Shown here: one piece after another, positions 26,117 through 36,500 of the stretch
Numbering within the stretch: position 1 is the first letter of the stretch
Layout: each line of letters begins with the position of its first letter
Source: Rhodocyclaceae bacterium
GTDB lineage: Bacteria > Pseudomonadota > Gammaproteobacteria > Burkholderiales > Rhodocyclaceae
Reading direction: 5' to 3'
DNA length: 64,000 nt
NCBI GenBank assembly: GCA_030681195.1
Contig: JAUXXJ010000008.1
Coordinates: 1-64,000, forward strand
Made by a program: the position numbers and the translations under genes
The notes under the pieces: generated by a model
The model's input: only the letters and a program-made list of their open reading frames with translations
What the model was told of the DNA's origin: nothing
The model's database searches: none

Positions 26117-27106
26117 TTAAGCGGGCGCGACTATCCAGGGATATTTCCGCTCCCATTGCCAGGCATCCGCGATGATCGTCGCCAATGCCGCGCGGCAGGG
26201 TTTCCAGCCCAGTTCATGGCGCACCCGATGGGCATTCGCCACCAGTCGGGCCGGGTCGCCGGCGCGGCGTGCTTCGTTGCGGACGCGGATTTCGCGCCCG
26301 GTGACCTGGCGCGCCGTGTCAATTACTTGCTGCACCGAATAGCCCTCGCCGTTACCCAGGTTGTAGCGCGCGCTTTGCCGTGTGGCCAGTAAATGCTGCA
26401 AGGCCAGAAGATGGGCATCGCACAGGTCGACTACGTGAATGTAATCGCGGATGCAGGTGCCGTCTGGCGTATCAAAGTCGGTGCCGAACACGGCGATATG
26501 GCTACTTCGCCCCGCTGCAGCCTGCAGCACGAGGGGGATTAAATGGGTTTCCGGTAGATGACGCTCGCCCAGACTGCCTGTCGGGTCTGCGCCGGCGGCA
26601 TTGAAATAGCGCAGGCAAATTGATTTCAGCCCATACGCCCGGTCGTAGTCTTCCAGTATCTGCTCAACCATCCATTTGCTGCGACCATAGGGATTGATTG
26701 GCTGTTTGGGATGGGCTTCATCAATCGGGTGATAGTCCGGATTCCCATAAACCGCAGCGGTTGAGGAGAAGATCAGGCTGGCAACGTCTGCCTTGCGCAT
26801 GGCATCCAGCAGGTTGAGCGTGGCGGATAGATTGTTGGCGTAGTACTTGCTGGGCTCCTTGACGGATTCGCCGACCTGAATAAACGAGGCAAAGTGCATC
26901 ACCGCCGCAAAGCGGTAGCGCGTGAAAAGATCATCCAGCAAGGCGCGATCGGCCAGCGATCCAACCACCAACTCGACGTTATGTAACGCGTCCGCATGCC
27001 CGCTGGAAAGGTCGTCAAGCACCACCACGGCGAATCCTGCCCGCCGGGCCAGTTGGACCATGTGGGAGCCAATATAACCGGCGCCACCAATGATCAGTAT
27101 CTGCAC
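26117..27106 (-). CDS. galE: UDP-glucose 4-epimerase
   Basis: 329-residue short-chain dehydrogenase-type epimerase that interconverts UDP-glucose and UDP-galactose for polysaccharide and LPS synthesis. The NAD-binding GGAGYIGSH is at the N-terminus, SSTAAVYG and YGRSK give the catalytic Ser/Thr-Tyr-Lys, and the family region RYFNAAGADP, GTCIRDYIHVVDLCDAHL and YNLGNGEGYSV is intact. It follows the DUF3309 gene by 3 bases on the same strand. It may supply sugar nucleotides for the surface polysaccharides built from genes further right. Confidence 0.94.
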   Translation of the reverse strand: MQILIIGGAGYIGSHMVQLARRAGFAVVVLDDLSSGHADALHNVELVVGSLADRALLDDLFTRYRFAAVMHFASFIQVGESVKEPSKYYANNLSATLNLLDAMRKADVASLIFSSTAAVYGNPDYHPIDEAHPKQPINPYGRSKWMVEQILEDYDRAYGLKSICLRYFNAAGADPTGSLGERHLPETHLIPLVLQAAAGRSSHIAVFGTDFDTPDGTCIRDYIHVVDLCDAHLLALQHLLATRQSARYNLGNGEGYSVQQVIDTARQVTGREIRVRNEARRAGDPARLVANAHRVRHELGWKPCRAALATIIADAWQWERKYPWIVAPA

Positions 27107-27109
27107 AAG

Positions 27110-27268
27110 CTAGATACGGCCTGTCAATAACAGGATAAGCAGGATGATGACGACCAGCCCCAAGCCGCCACTGGGACCATAGCCCCAACTGCGGCTGTGT
27201 GACCAGGAAGGAATGGCGCCAATCAGCAGCAGCACCAACACGATGAGCAAAATGGTTCCGAGCGACAT
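27110..27268 (-). CDS. DUF3309 family small membrane protein
   Basis: A 52-residue protein. It begins MSLGTILLIVLVLLLIGA, continues IPSWSHSRSWGYGPSGGLG and ends in a second hydrophobic stretch with TGRI. The PSWSHSRSWGYGPSG core between two short hydrophobic segments is the DUF3309 pattern. AGGAG lies 7 bases before the ATG. It is divergent from the DUF883 gene at 27439 and next to galE. Function unknown; such genes tend to accompany stress proteins in betaproteobacteria. Confidence 0.85.
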   Translation of the reverse strand: MSLGTILLIVLVLLLIGAIPSWSHSRSWGYGPSGGLGLVVIILLILLLTGRI

Positions 27269-27438
27269 GTTTTTCTCCTGTCATGAAATGGAAAAGACAG
27301 GCTACTGGACTGGTAAATGCCGTCTGTACGCTGTCGAACATTGGCATTTCTCGAAGGCTTGGTACGGTTTCGCACAGACGTCGACATCGGCATCGGCGAG
27401 GATGACTTCCCGATTACCTAACTATGTCAGGAGACATG

Positions 27439-27717
27439 ATGACTACCGAACTAACCACAGAACAAGGGCCCGTCGCAGGACGGACGGATGCGCTGGTGAA
27501 GGACATCCTGATTGTTGCCAGCGATGCCAATGAATTGCTCAAGGAGAAACTGGATGCAGCCGGATCGAGCCTCGGTGAGGCGCGCACGGTGCTAACCGAA
27601 AAAGTCAGGACTGCCGCCATGAGCAGCAGTGACTATGTCAAGGGGCACCCCTGGAAGGTGTTTGGATTGGCGACCGCCGTCGGCGTCATCGTCGGCATTC
27701 TCGCCTGGCGCCGTTGA
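27439..27717 (+). CDS. DUF883/ElaB-YqjD family protein
   Basis: 92 residues. A long amphipathic helix (ALVKDILIVASDANELLKEK, then GEARTVLTEKVRTAA) is followed by YVKGHPWKVFGLATAVGVIV and GILAWRR, the membrane-anchored C-terminus typical of ElaB/YqjD/YgaM. These inner-membrane proteins bind ribosomes in stationary phase in E. coli. Three ATGs are possible; the one at 27439 has AGGAG at the best spacing. It is followed by the PAS-GGDEF-EAL gene. Confidence 0.88.
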   Translation: MTTELTTEQGPVAGRTDALVKDILIVASDANELLKEKLDAAGSSLGEARTVLTEKVRTAAMSSSDYVKGHPWKVFGLATAVGVIVGILAWRR

Positions 27718-27761
27718 GTTGCAGCGGTGCAGGATTAACACGATGTTTCAAGGGGATTGCC

Positions 27762-29927
27762 ATGTTACAGGGTGTGCAAGGTGAGCTTTTAGCGCAACAG
27801 GTGGGCATCGCCGCCTTGCAGGCCAGCGAGGCGCGCTTCAGGACGATGAGCGATGTGTCACCGCTGGGCGTGTTTCTTTCCGATCATGACGGCGCTTGCA
27901 TTTACAGCAATGCGGCGTATCAAAAAATATCCGGGCTGAGCCTGGAAGAGACGCTGGGGACGAACTGGAGCAGCGCGATCCACCCGGAAGATCGTCAGCG
28001 CGTGCTGGAAGAATGGCATCAAGCGATCCACGGGAACATGCCCTTCAATACCGAAATGCGCTTTCTCCGCAGCGACGGCAGCGAGGTATGGACGCGCCTG
28101 AATTCGGCGGCGATGGTCGATGGCAGCACCTCGCATGGCTATGTGCAGACCGTCGAGGACATTAGTGATCGCAAGCTGGCCGAATCCGTCCTTATGAATG
28201 CGGAAGATGCCCTGTTTGAAGCCAAGGAACGTGCTCAGGTCACGCTCGATTCGATTGGCGATGCGGTGCTGACGAGCGATCTGCAAGGGAATGTGACCTA
28301 CCTCAATCGGGAGGCGGAGCGAATGACCGGATGGCCACGGGCAGAGGCCATCGGTCGCCCACTGGTTGAGGTGTTCAAAATTGTTGATGGGACCAACCAT
28401 GAGCCCGTCATCAATCCGGCACAGCAGGCAATTACGGAAAATAGAACAATTGATCTGGCGATGAACAGCCTGCTGATCCGTCGCGATGGGGGTGAGTGTG
28501 CCATCGAAGATTCCATGGCCCCGATTCACAACCGGCACGGCGCCGTGACCGGTGCGGTGATTGTTTTTCACGATGCCAGTGCATCCCGGGCGATGACCCA
28601 ACAGATGGCCCACCTGGCGCAGCATGATTTTCTGACCGGGCTGCCGAATCGCGTCCTGCTCACGGAACGTCTGAGCCAGGCCATCGGCCTGGCCCGGCGG
28701 CACCGCAAGCAACTGGCGCTGTTTTTTCTGGATCTCGATTACTTCAAACATATCAATGATTCGCTGGGACACCAGATTGGCGATCAATTGCTGCGCTCGG
28801 TCGCGGATCGTCTGGTGGATAGCGTTCGGGCAACCGACACGGTTTGTCGCCAGGGCGGCGACGAGTTCGTCATCCTGCTGGCGGAAATTGAACAACCGCA
28901 AGATGCCGCCCATATTGCCCAGAAACTGATTGGGGCGTTCGCCCTGCCACACAAGATCGAGGGTCATGAGCTTCACATTACCCTGAGCATCGGCGTCAGC
29001 GTTTATCCGGATGACGGCGACGATGTGGATGCGGTGATGAAAAACGCTGATGTCGCGATGTATCACGCCAAGATGTACGGCCGTAACAATTACCAGTTTT
29101 TCCGGGCGGACATGAATGCCAGCGCCGGCCAGCGTCTGGTGGTTGAAGGGGGCTTGAAGCGTGCCCTGACGCAGGGCGAGTTTCATCTGTTTTATCAGCC
29201 GCAATTCAATTTGGCGTCAGGTGCCATTACCGGCGCGGAAGCGCTGATCCGCTGGGAGGACCCGGAACACGGCGCGATTGCCCCGGATCAGTTCATTACG
29301 GTGGCCGAGGAATGCGGACTGATCGTGCCGATCGGCCGCTGGGTGTTGCGCGAAGCCTGCCGTCAGAACCGGGCCTGGCAGGATGCCGGCCTGGCCACGG
29401 TGCCGGTGGCCATCAATGTTTCGGCGCTCGAATTTCGCCATCCGGAATTTCTTGAGGGGGTCGATCAGGCGCTCGCGGAGAGCGGGCTTGCGTCCGATTT
29501 GCTGCAGATCGAATTGACCGAGAGCGTGCTGATGCACGACACCGAGTCGTCCTTGGCCGTGCTGGAGGGACTCAAGACACGCAAGATACTGGTCTCCATT
29601 GATGATTTCGGCACCGGCTATTCCAGCCTGAGTTATCTCAAGCGCTTTGCGGTCGATACCTTGAAGATCGACAAGTCTTTCGTCTCGGATATTACCGATG
29701 TGCCCGTCATGACGGACGATAACACCATCGTCTCCGCCGTGATCTGCCTGGGCAAGAATCTCCGGCAACGCGTCGTGGCGGAGGGCGTTGAAACGGATGA
29801 GCAACTGGCGTTTCTCAAGACGCAGTCTTGTGACGAAGCTCAGGGATTTCATCTGAGCTATCCCCTTACGGCGGATAGCTTTGCCTCGCTGCTTGAGCGT
29901 GGTGCTCCTGCCAGCACTTTTGGCTAG
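27762..29927 (+). CDS. PAS-PAS-GGDEF-EAL c-di-GMP signalling protein
   Basis: 721 residues, soluble. Two PAS domains (about 25-135 and 150-275) precede a GGDEF domain (about 285-445) with HDFLTGLPNRVLL and RQGGDEFVILL, and an EAL domain (about 465-715) with GAEALIRWEDPEHG, ELTESVLM, DDFGTGYSSLSYL and VVAEGVET. RATD five residues before GGDEF forms an I-site. Both catalytic motifs look intact, so it could make or degrade c-di-GMP. The ATG at 27762 is taken as the start; the frame opens at 27714 with no good ribosome binding site. Confidence 0.93.
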   Translation: MLQGVQGELLAQQVGIAALQASEARFRTMSDVSPLGVFLSDHDGACIYSNAAYQKISGLSLEETLGTNWSSAIHPEDRQRVLEEWHQAIHGNMPFNTEMRFLRSDGSEVWTRLNSAAMVDGSTSHGYVQTVEDISDRKLAESVLMNAEDALFEAKERAQVTLDSIGDAVLTSDLQGNVTYLNREAERMTGWPRAEAIGRPLVEVFKIVDGTNHEPVINPAQQAITENRTIDLAMNSLLIRRDGGECAIEDSMAPIHNRHGAVTGAVIVFHDASASRAMTQQMAHLAQHDFLTGLPNRVLLTERLSQAIGLARRHRKQLALFFLDLDYFKHINDSLGHQIGDQLLRSVADRLVDSVRATDTVCRQGGDEFVILLAEIEQPQDAAHIAQKLIGAFALPHKIEGHELHITLSIGVSVYPDDGDDVDAVMKNADVAMYHAKMYGRNNYQFFRADMNASAGQRLVVEGGLKRALTQGEFHLFYQPQFNLASGAITGAEALIRWEDPEHGAIAPDQFITVAEECGLIVPIGRWVLREACRQNRAWQDAGLATVPVAINVSALEFRHPEFLEGVDQALAESGLASDLLQIELTESVLMHDTESSLAVLEGLKTRKILVSIDDFGTGYSSLSYLKRFAVDTLKIDKSFVSDITDVPVMTDDNTIVSAVICLGKNLRQRVVAEGVETDEQLAFLKTQSCDEAQGFHLSYPLTADSFASLLERGAPASTFG

Positions 29928-29940
29928 AAAGGATACTGGC

Positions 29941-30510
29941 GTGACCAAATGGAATTTCATGTTGGCGGTTGCTGGCGTCGTGGCGCTGGGTGCCTGGTTG
30001 CTGCAGATCGTCGTGAGTGCGACAGCCATCCTGCCCATTGATTTGTTGGTGCCCGTTGTCGTCGATACCGATAAACGCATCCTTGTTGTACCAGCGCAGC
30101 CTCTGACACAGCTCAACTGCGCTTCCTGTGGCGTGGTGGTATCCATGCGCCTGGTGACGGCTATCGATGGTGCCGCCGTTAGAAATCCGGTGGGCAGCGC
30201 GGTGTTTGGCAGCATGATCGGCAATCTGATGGGAGGCACGCGCGGCCAGGAGTTGTTCGGCTGGCTGGGCGCAATCGCGGCCATACGCAATGGCGAGGTG
30301 CTACACCCCGGCATGTACTACGAAACGACGATACGCTTTGACGACGGGGGGACGCGCGCGTTTGTAAACATCACGCGGCCCCAATGGCGGGATGGGGATC
30401 AGGTGAGAGTCGTCGAAGGCGCTATTCAGACGTTCAGATCCGATGACGTCAAGCTGAAAGCGGAAGTCACGCTACCTTATCTTCTTTCCGTCGCTCCGGT
30501 ATGGCGCTGA
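29941..30510 (+). CDS. Small membrane protein related to SlyB-type proteins
   Basis: 189 residues from a GTG at 29941, with AAAGGA about 8 bases upstream. The N-terminal membrane segment (FMLAVAGVVALGAWLLQIVV) is followed by NCASCGVVVSMRLV, a glycine-rich stretch (GSAVFGSMIGNLMGGTRG) resembling a glycine zipper, and a beta-rich C-terminus with TTIRFDDGGTRAFVNIT and WRDGDQVRVVEG. The CxxCG-V-S pattern is shared with the gene at 16743. Its last 10 bases overlap the cyclic glucan synthase start, implying coupled translation. Confidence 0.7.
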   Translation: MTKWNFMLAVAGVVALGAWLLQIVVSATAILPIDLLVPVVVDTDKRILVVPAQPLTQLNCASCGVVVSMRLVTAIDGAAVRNPVGSAVFGSMIGNLMGGTRGQELFGWLGAIAAIRNGEVLHPGMYYETTIRFDDGGTRAFVNITRPQWRDGDQVRVVEGAIQTFRSDDVKLKAEVTLPYLLSVAPVWR

Positions 30511-33500
30511 CCAGAGTCTGGGCAGGGCTGCAGTCGCTGCTCGATGGCAGCAACCATTCATCGGCTACGCTCGATGAGGCGCTCCCCCTGCGCGCCGAGT
30601 TGTTCAGTGTTGCCCAGATGGCGCAGCATGGCCAGGTGCTGGCGGCAGCGCATCAGCCGCTGGCGGGTCACGGCCCGGACAAACTTCTGGCGCGACTGGA
30701 CAAGAACGAGTCTGCCATTATCGACGTGTGCAGACGGTTGTCGGCCGTAGCGACCACCAAGCGGCGCAGCATGCCGGCCGGCGAGTGGCTGCTGGACAAT
30801 CTGTACTTGATCGAGGAGCAGATTCGCACCGCCCGACGGCATCTGCCGAAGGGCTACAGCCGGGAGCTTCCACGTCTTACCAACGGACATACGGCCGGCT
30901 GTCCGCGAGTTTATGATCTGGCACTGGAAGCGGTAGCGCATGGCGACGGCCGCGTCGATGTCGAGACGCTGGGGCGCTTCGTTACCGCCTACCAGTCGGT
31001 TGCGGTTCTCACGCTGGGGGAGTTGTGGGCCGTTCCCATCATGCTGCGACTGGCGCTGATCGAGAACCTCTGCCGGGTGAGTGTGCGGATTGCGGCGAGC
31101 TGGGCCGACCGTAAGCTGGCGGATAGCTGGGCGGACCGCATGACGGATGCTGCCGAGACGGATCCAAAAAGCCTGATTCTGGTCACCGCCGATATGGCCC
31201 GCTCGAATCCGCCAATGGCGGGCGCCTTCGTGGCGGAACTGGCGCGCCGTCTGCAGGGGCACGGTCCTGGACTGGCGCTGCCGCTCACCTGGATTGAGCA
31301 GCATCTCGCTGAATCCGGGCTGACGATTGACCAGATGGTCCTGCAGGAAAATCAGGAGCAGGCCGTCAATCAGGTCTCCATTGGCAACAGTATTGGCACC
31401 CTGCGCGCCTTGGGCGCGATTGACTGGCGGGATTTTGTCGAAACCCAGAGTGTGGTGGAACAGACGCTGCGCGAGGATCCGGGCGGTGTTTATGCCCGAA
31501 TGGATTTTGCGACGCGCGATCGGTATCGCCATGCGACAGAGGTGATTGCCAAAAAGACGCATTTGACGGAAAGCGCGGTAGCGCGCAAGGCGCTTGAGTT
31601 GGCGAAGCTTGGACCGACAGCGGATGGGCGCACAGCGCACGTCGGCTACTATTTGATTGACAAGGGGCTGGCGGCGCTGGAGCAGGCGGCGCAGGTTCGT
31701 TTGTCTTTTTGGGAACGCTTGCGGCGAACGGCGAGTCGGCATCCGCTGTCCCTGTATCTCGGCATCATCTTTCTGATCGCGGCGCTGAGCACCGGCGCGC
31801 TGTTGGCGGCTGCGGCGCATGCCGTCCCGAATTGGGCGTTGCCGCTCCTTGGCGCACTCCTGCTGTTGGCAAGCAGCCAGCTGGGCGTCGCGCTGACCAA
31901 CTGGTTCGCGACCCTGGTGGTGACGCCGCACTCGCTACCGAAGATGGACTTCTCGGGCGGCATCCCGTCAGCGGCGCGCACGCTGGTGGTCGTGCCGACC
32001 ATGCTGACCTGTGTGGACGGCATCAATGAACTGGCCGAGGCAATTGAAGTCAGGTTTCTGGCCAACCGGGATGAATGCCTGCATTTCGGCTTGCTGACCG
32101 ATTTTGGCGATGCACTGACGGAATCTTTGGCCGAAGATGCGTTGTTACTGACGCTGGCGCAGTCGCATATTGCCGCCCTGAACGTCAAGTATGGGGGTGG
32201 AGGCAAGGATGTCTTTTTCCTGTTTCACCGTCCGCGGTGCTGGAATGCGCAGGAACACTGCTGGATGGGATTCGAGCGCAAGCGCGGCAAACTGGCCGAC
32301 CTGAATGCCTTGCTGCGCGGCAATCCAGATGCGCGTTTTTCACGGGTTGAGGGCAACATCGCTGCCCTGGTCGATGTGAAGTTCGTCATCACGCTGGATA
32401 CGGATACGCAATTGCCGCTCGATGCGGCACGGCGTGCCGTGGGGGCGATGGCACATCCGTTGAACCGGGCAGTTCATGACCCGGTGCCGGGCCGGATTGT
32501 GGCCGGATACGGGATCATGCAGCCCGGTATGGCCATCAGCCTGCCGGGCACCAACCGTTCCTGGTATGCCGGGTTGTATGGGGGAGAAACAGGGATTGAT
32601 CCCTATACGCGTACGGTCTCCGATGTCTATCAGGATGTCTTTGACGAAGGCTCCTTCATTGGCAAGGGCATCTATGACGTCGATGCCTTCGAGCAAACCC
32701 TGGGGGGGCGGTTTCCCGAAAATTGCATCCTCAGTCACGATCTGCTGGAGGGTTGCTACGCACGCTCCGCGCTGCTGAGCGATGTTGCGCTGTATGAAGA
32801 TATTCCCGCCAGTTATCTCACCGATATGCGCCGCCGCCAGCGCTGGATACGTGGCGACTGGCAACTGCTGGGCTGGTTGCGGCGGCATGTTCCTGCGCTG
32901 CGCATGGCCAATGGGGACACTGCGCAGCCTTCGACGGTCGAGAAAAATCCGCTTTCCTGGTTATCGCAATGGAAGCTGTTGGATAACCTGCGGCGCAGCC
33001 TGATGCCGGCGGCATTGGTGCTGATGCTGATCTTCGGCTGGGTGGTGCTGCCATCGGTGCCGTGGTGGACGGCGGCGGTACTCGGAATTCTGCTGTTGCC
33101 CCTCCTGTGCGTCAGCGTTCTCGACCTGATGCGCAAACCGGATGAGGTGCTGCTGCACCAGCATGCCGCAGCGGTGCTCGACACCCTGATCCGGCGCCTG
33201 CTGCAGACTGCGTACGAGATTGCCTGTCTGCCGTTCGAGGCATTCGTCAGCCTCGATGCGATAGCACGTACGTTGTGGCGCATCGGCGTTAGCCGCAGGC
33301 ATCTGCTCGAATGGAATCCTTCATGCCAGGCGAACCGTGACAATGCCCGAGCGGGGCATGGCGAGTTTCTTGGGGTGCTGCGCGAGATGTGGGTTGCCCC
33401 GTTCCTGGCGGTCGCGGTGACGGCTTACCTGGTCAGCGTTGCGGTGGACACCGAGGCCCCACTGACTACCTTGATCATCGCCGGGCCGATCCTGTTGTCA

Positions 33501-36500
33501 TGGTTTGTTGCACCGCTGGCCGCCTGGTGGCTTGGGCGTGAGCGGATCGACCGTCTGCCGCTGCTGACGGCCGAGCAGCAGAGCTTCCTGCGCATGCTGG
33601 CACGGCGGACCTGGTCATTCTTCGACCAGTTTGTCGGGCCGACAGATCACTGGTTACCGCCGGACAATTATCAGGAATATCGCACGGCAGTGGTGGCACA
33701 TCGCACCTCGCCGACCAACATGGGACTGGCGCTGCTGGCGAACCTGGCCGCCTACGACTTCGGCTATCACTCGACCGGACAAGTGGCCCTGCGGACCGCC
33801 CACACCCTGCGCACGATGAACGAGCTGGAGCGGCATTGCGGACATTTCTATAACTGGTATGACACGCAAACGCTGCAGCCTTTGCCGCCGCGCTACGTGT
33901 CGACAGTCGATAGCGGCAACCTTGCCGGTCACCTGCTGACCTTGAGTGCCGGCCTGCGCCAGTTGGTGGATGAGCCGGTCGTGAGTGCACGCTGCTTCGT
34001 CGGTCTGCAGGACACCCTCGACATTCTGGTGGACACCGGGGGTGTTGCCGTCGATCAACTGGCCATGGCATTTCGGCGTGAGCTTGGGATTGCAATGGCT
34101 GCCCATCCCGACACGCTGGACATGGCCTGTCTGGCGCTGACCAAGGTGTCGGCCGCTGCCGACCAACTCGTTACAGCGCTTGCCCGCCATGCGGATTTTG
34201 GTCTCGAATCTGAAACGGCGCGCTGGGGGCATTTGCTGGCAAGACAAAGCCGCGAGGCCCTGGAGGATCTGCACCATCTTGCGCCATGGCTGAAGCAAGC
34301 CCTGCCATCAGACGCCATGAACACACTCGCCAACACCCAAGGGATGCTGAGCTTGCGCAGTCTGGCTGACTGGAGTGCGGCGGCCAGTGACAGGATGGCG
34401 ACGCTGGAAGGTCTGGCCGAACAAGTCTTCGCACTTGCTCACATGGAGTACGACTTCCTGTTTGACCACTCACGGCGTTTGCTGAGCATTGGCTACAACG
34501 TGGGCGAGGGCCGCGCGGATGCCAGTTTCTATGATTTGCTGGCTTCCGAAGCACGGCTGTGCAATTTCGTTGCGATTGCCCAGGGGAAGCTGCCTCAGGA
34601 AAGCTGGTTTTCCCTCGGGCGCCTGCTGACGGGGACGGGTGGGAAGCCCGTCCTGCTGTCGTGGACCGGTTCGATGTTCGAGTACCTGATGCCGCTGCTG
34701 GTGATGCCAAGCTACGACAACACCTTGCTGGATCAGACGTGCAAGGCCGCTGTGGCGCGCCAGATCGAATATGGCAGCCAGTGCGGCGTGCCCTGGGGGA
34801 TATCGGAATCCGGCTACAACATGGTCGATGTGCATCTGAACTACCAGTATCGCGCCTTCGGCGTACCCGGTCTGGGGCTGAAGCGCGGCCTGGCCGACGA
34901 TCTGGTCGTCAGTCCCTACGCCTCCGTCCTCGCCTTGATGGTCGCGCCCGAACCGGCCTGCCAGAATCTGCAGCGACTTACCGACAGCGGGATGCTTGGG
35001 CGCTTCGGCTGCTTCGAAGCCATCGATTACACGCCGAGCCGGCAGCGGCGCGGCCAGAGCAGCACGGTGATCCGCTCCTACATGGCCCATCATCAGGGGA
35101 TGAGTCTGCTGGCGCTGGCGTATGCGTTGTGCGATCGTCCGATGCAGCGGCGGTTTGGGGCAGAGCGGCAGTTCCAGGCGGTCATGCTGTTGCTGCAGGA
35201 GCGGATTCCCAAATCATCCGCACTGTTTACACACACGGACGAGTTGCTTGGCACGCGTGTGCCATCGGCGTCTGCCGATATCCCGATCCGCGTCATCGAT
35301 AGCCCCGATACACCCTACCCGGAAGTACAGTTGTTATCGAATGGCCGCTATGCGGTGATGGTCACCAATGCCGGCGGGGGCTACAGCCGCTGGAAGAATC
35401 TCGCTGTCACGCGCTGGCGTGAGGACGCTACCTGCGACCGCTGGGGGACTTATTGCTACATTCGCGAGGTGGCCAGCGGCCAGTTCTGGTCGACCGCCCA
35501 TCAGCCCACGCTGAAGCGTGCCACGAGTTACGAGGCCATCTTCTCCGAAGGGCGTGCCGAATTCCGGCGTCGCGACAAGCTTCGGTCGGGTGATGGCGCC
35601 ATCGATACCTATACCGAAATCGTCGTTTCACCGGAGGACGATATCGAGTTGCGGCGCGTCTGCATCACGAACCGCTCGCGCCAGCGCCGCGTCATCGACG
35701 TCACCAGCTATGCCGAAGTGGTGATTGCGCCTGCGGCAGCCGACGAGATGCATCCGGCGTTCAGCAACCTGTTCGTGCAGACCGAGATCATTTCTGAGCG
35801 ACATGCCATTCTGTGTTCGCGTCGCCCCCGTTCGGCCGACGAGCCAGTGCCCTCAATGTTCCATCTGATGGTGGTGCATGGCACGCCTCCCCGTGCCGTC
35901 TCCTACGAAACGGATCGTTCGCGCTTCATCGGTCGCACCCGTTCGGTGATTGATCCGCAGGCCTTGCGCGATCCAGGCGCACTTTCCGGGACGGCCGGGG
36001 CAGTGCTCGATCCCATGGTGGCGATTCGTTATGAGCTGACGCTGGAGCCGGAACAGGCCGTGATGCTGGACATGGTGTTCGGCATTGCCGACTCGCGCGA
36101 TATTGCTCTGAGCCTGTTGGAGAAATATCAGGACAAGCATCTGGCCGACCGGGTCTTCGACCTCGTGCTGACGCATAGCCAGGTCGCGTTGCAACAGATT
36201 AACGCCAGCGAAGCGGATGCGCAGGTGTATGCACGCCTGGCCAGCTCCCTGATTTATGCCAACACGTCGCTGCGTGCCGCCGCCGCCGTGATCGGTGCGA
36301 ACCGGCGCGGGCAGTCAGGCTTGTGGGGCTACGCCATTTCCGGCGATTTGCCGATTGTGTTGTTGCAGATCCGCGATGCCGCCAACATCGATTTTGTGCG
36401 CCAACTGGTGCAGGCGCATGCCTACTGGCGCCTGAAGGGGCTGGCCGTCGATCTGGTGATCTGGAACGAGGATCATGCCGGTTACCGGCAGCGCTTGCAG

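Noticed and set aside
30558-31931. 457-codon open frame on the minus strand opposite the cyclic glucan synthase
   Set aside because: It is antisense to a gene with clear domains. Long antisense frames are expected in GC-rich codon usage, and the translation shows no recognisable domain.
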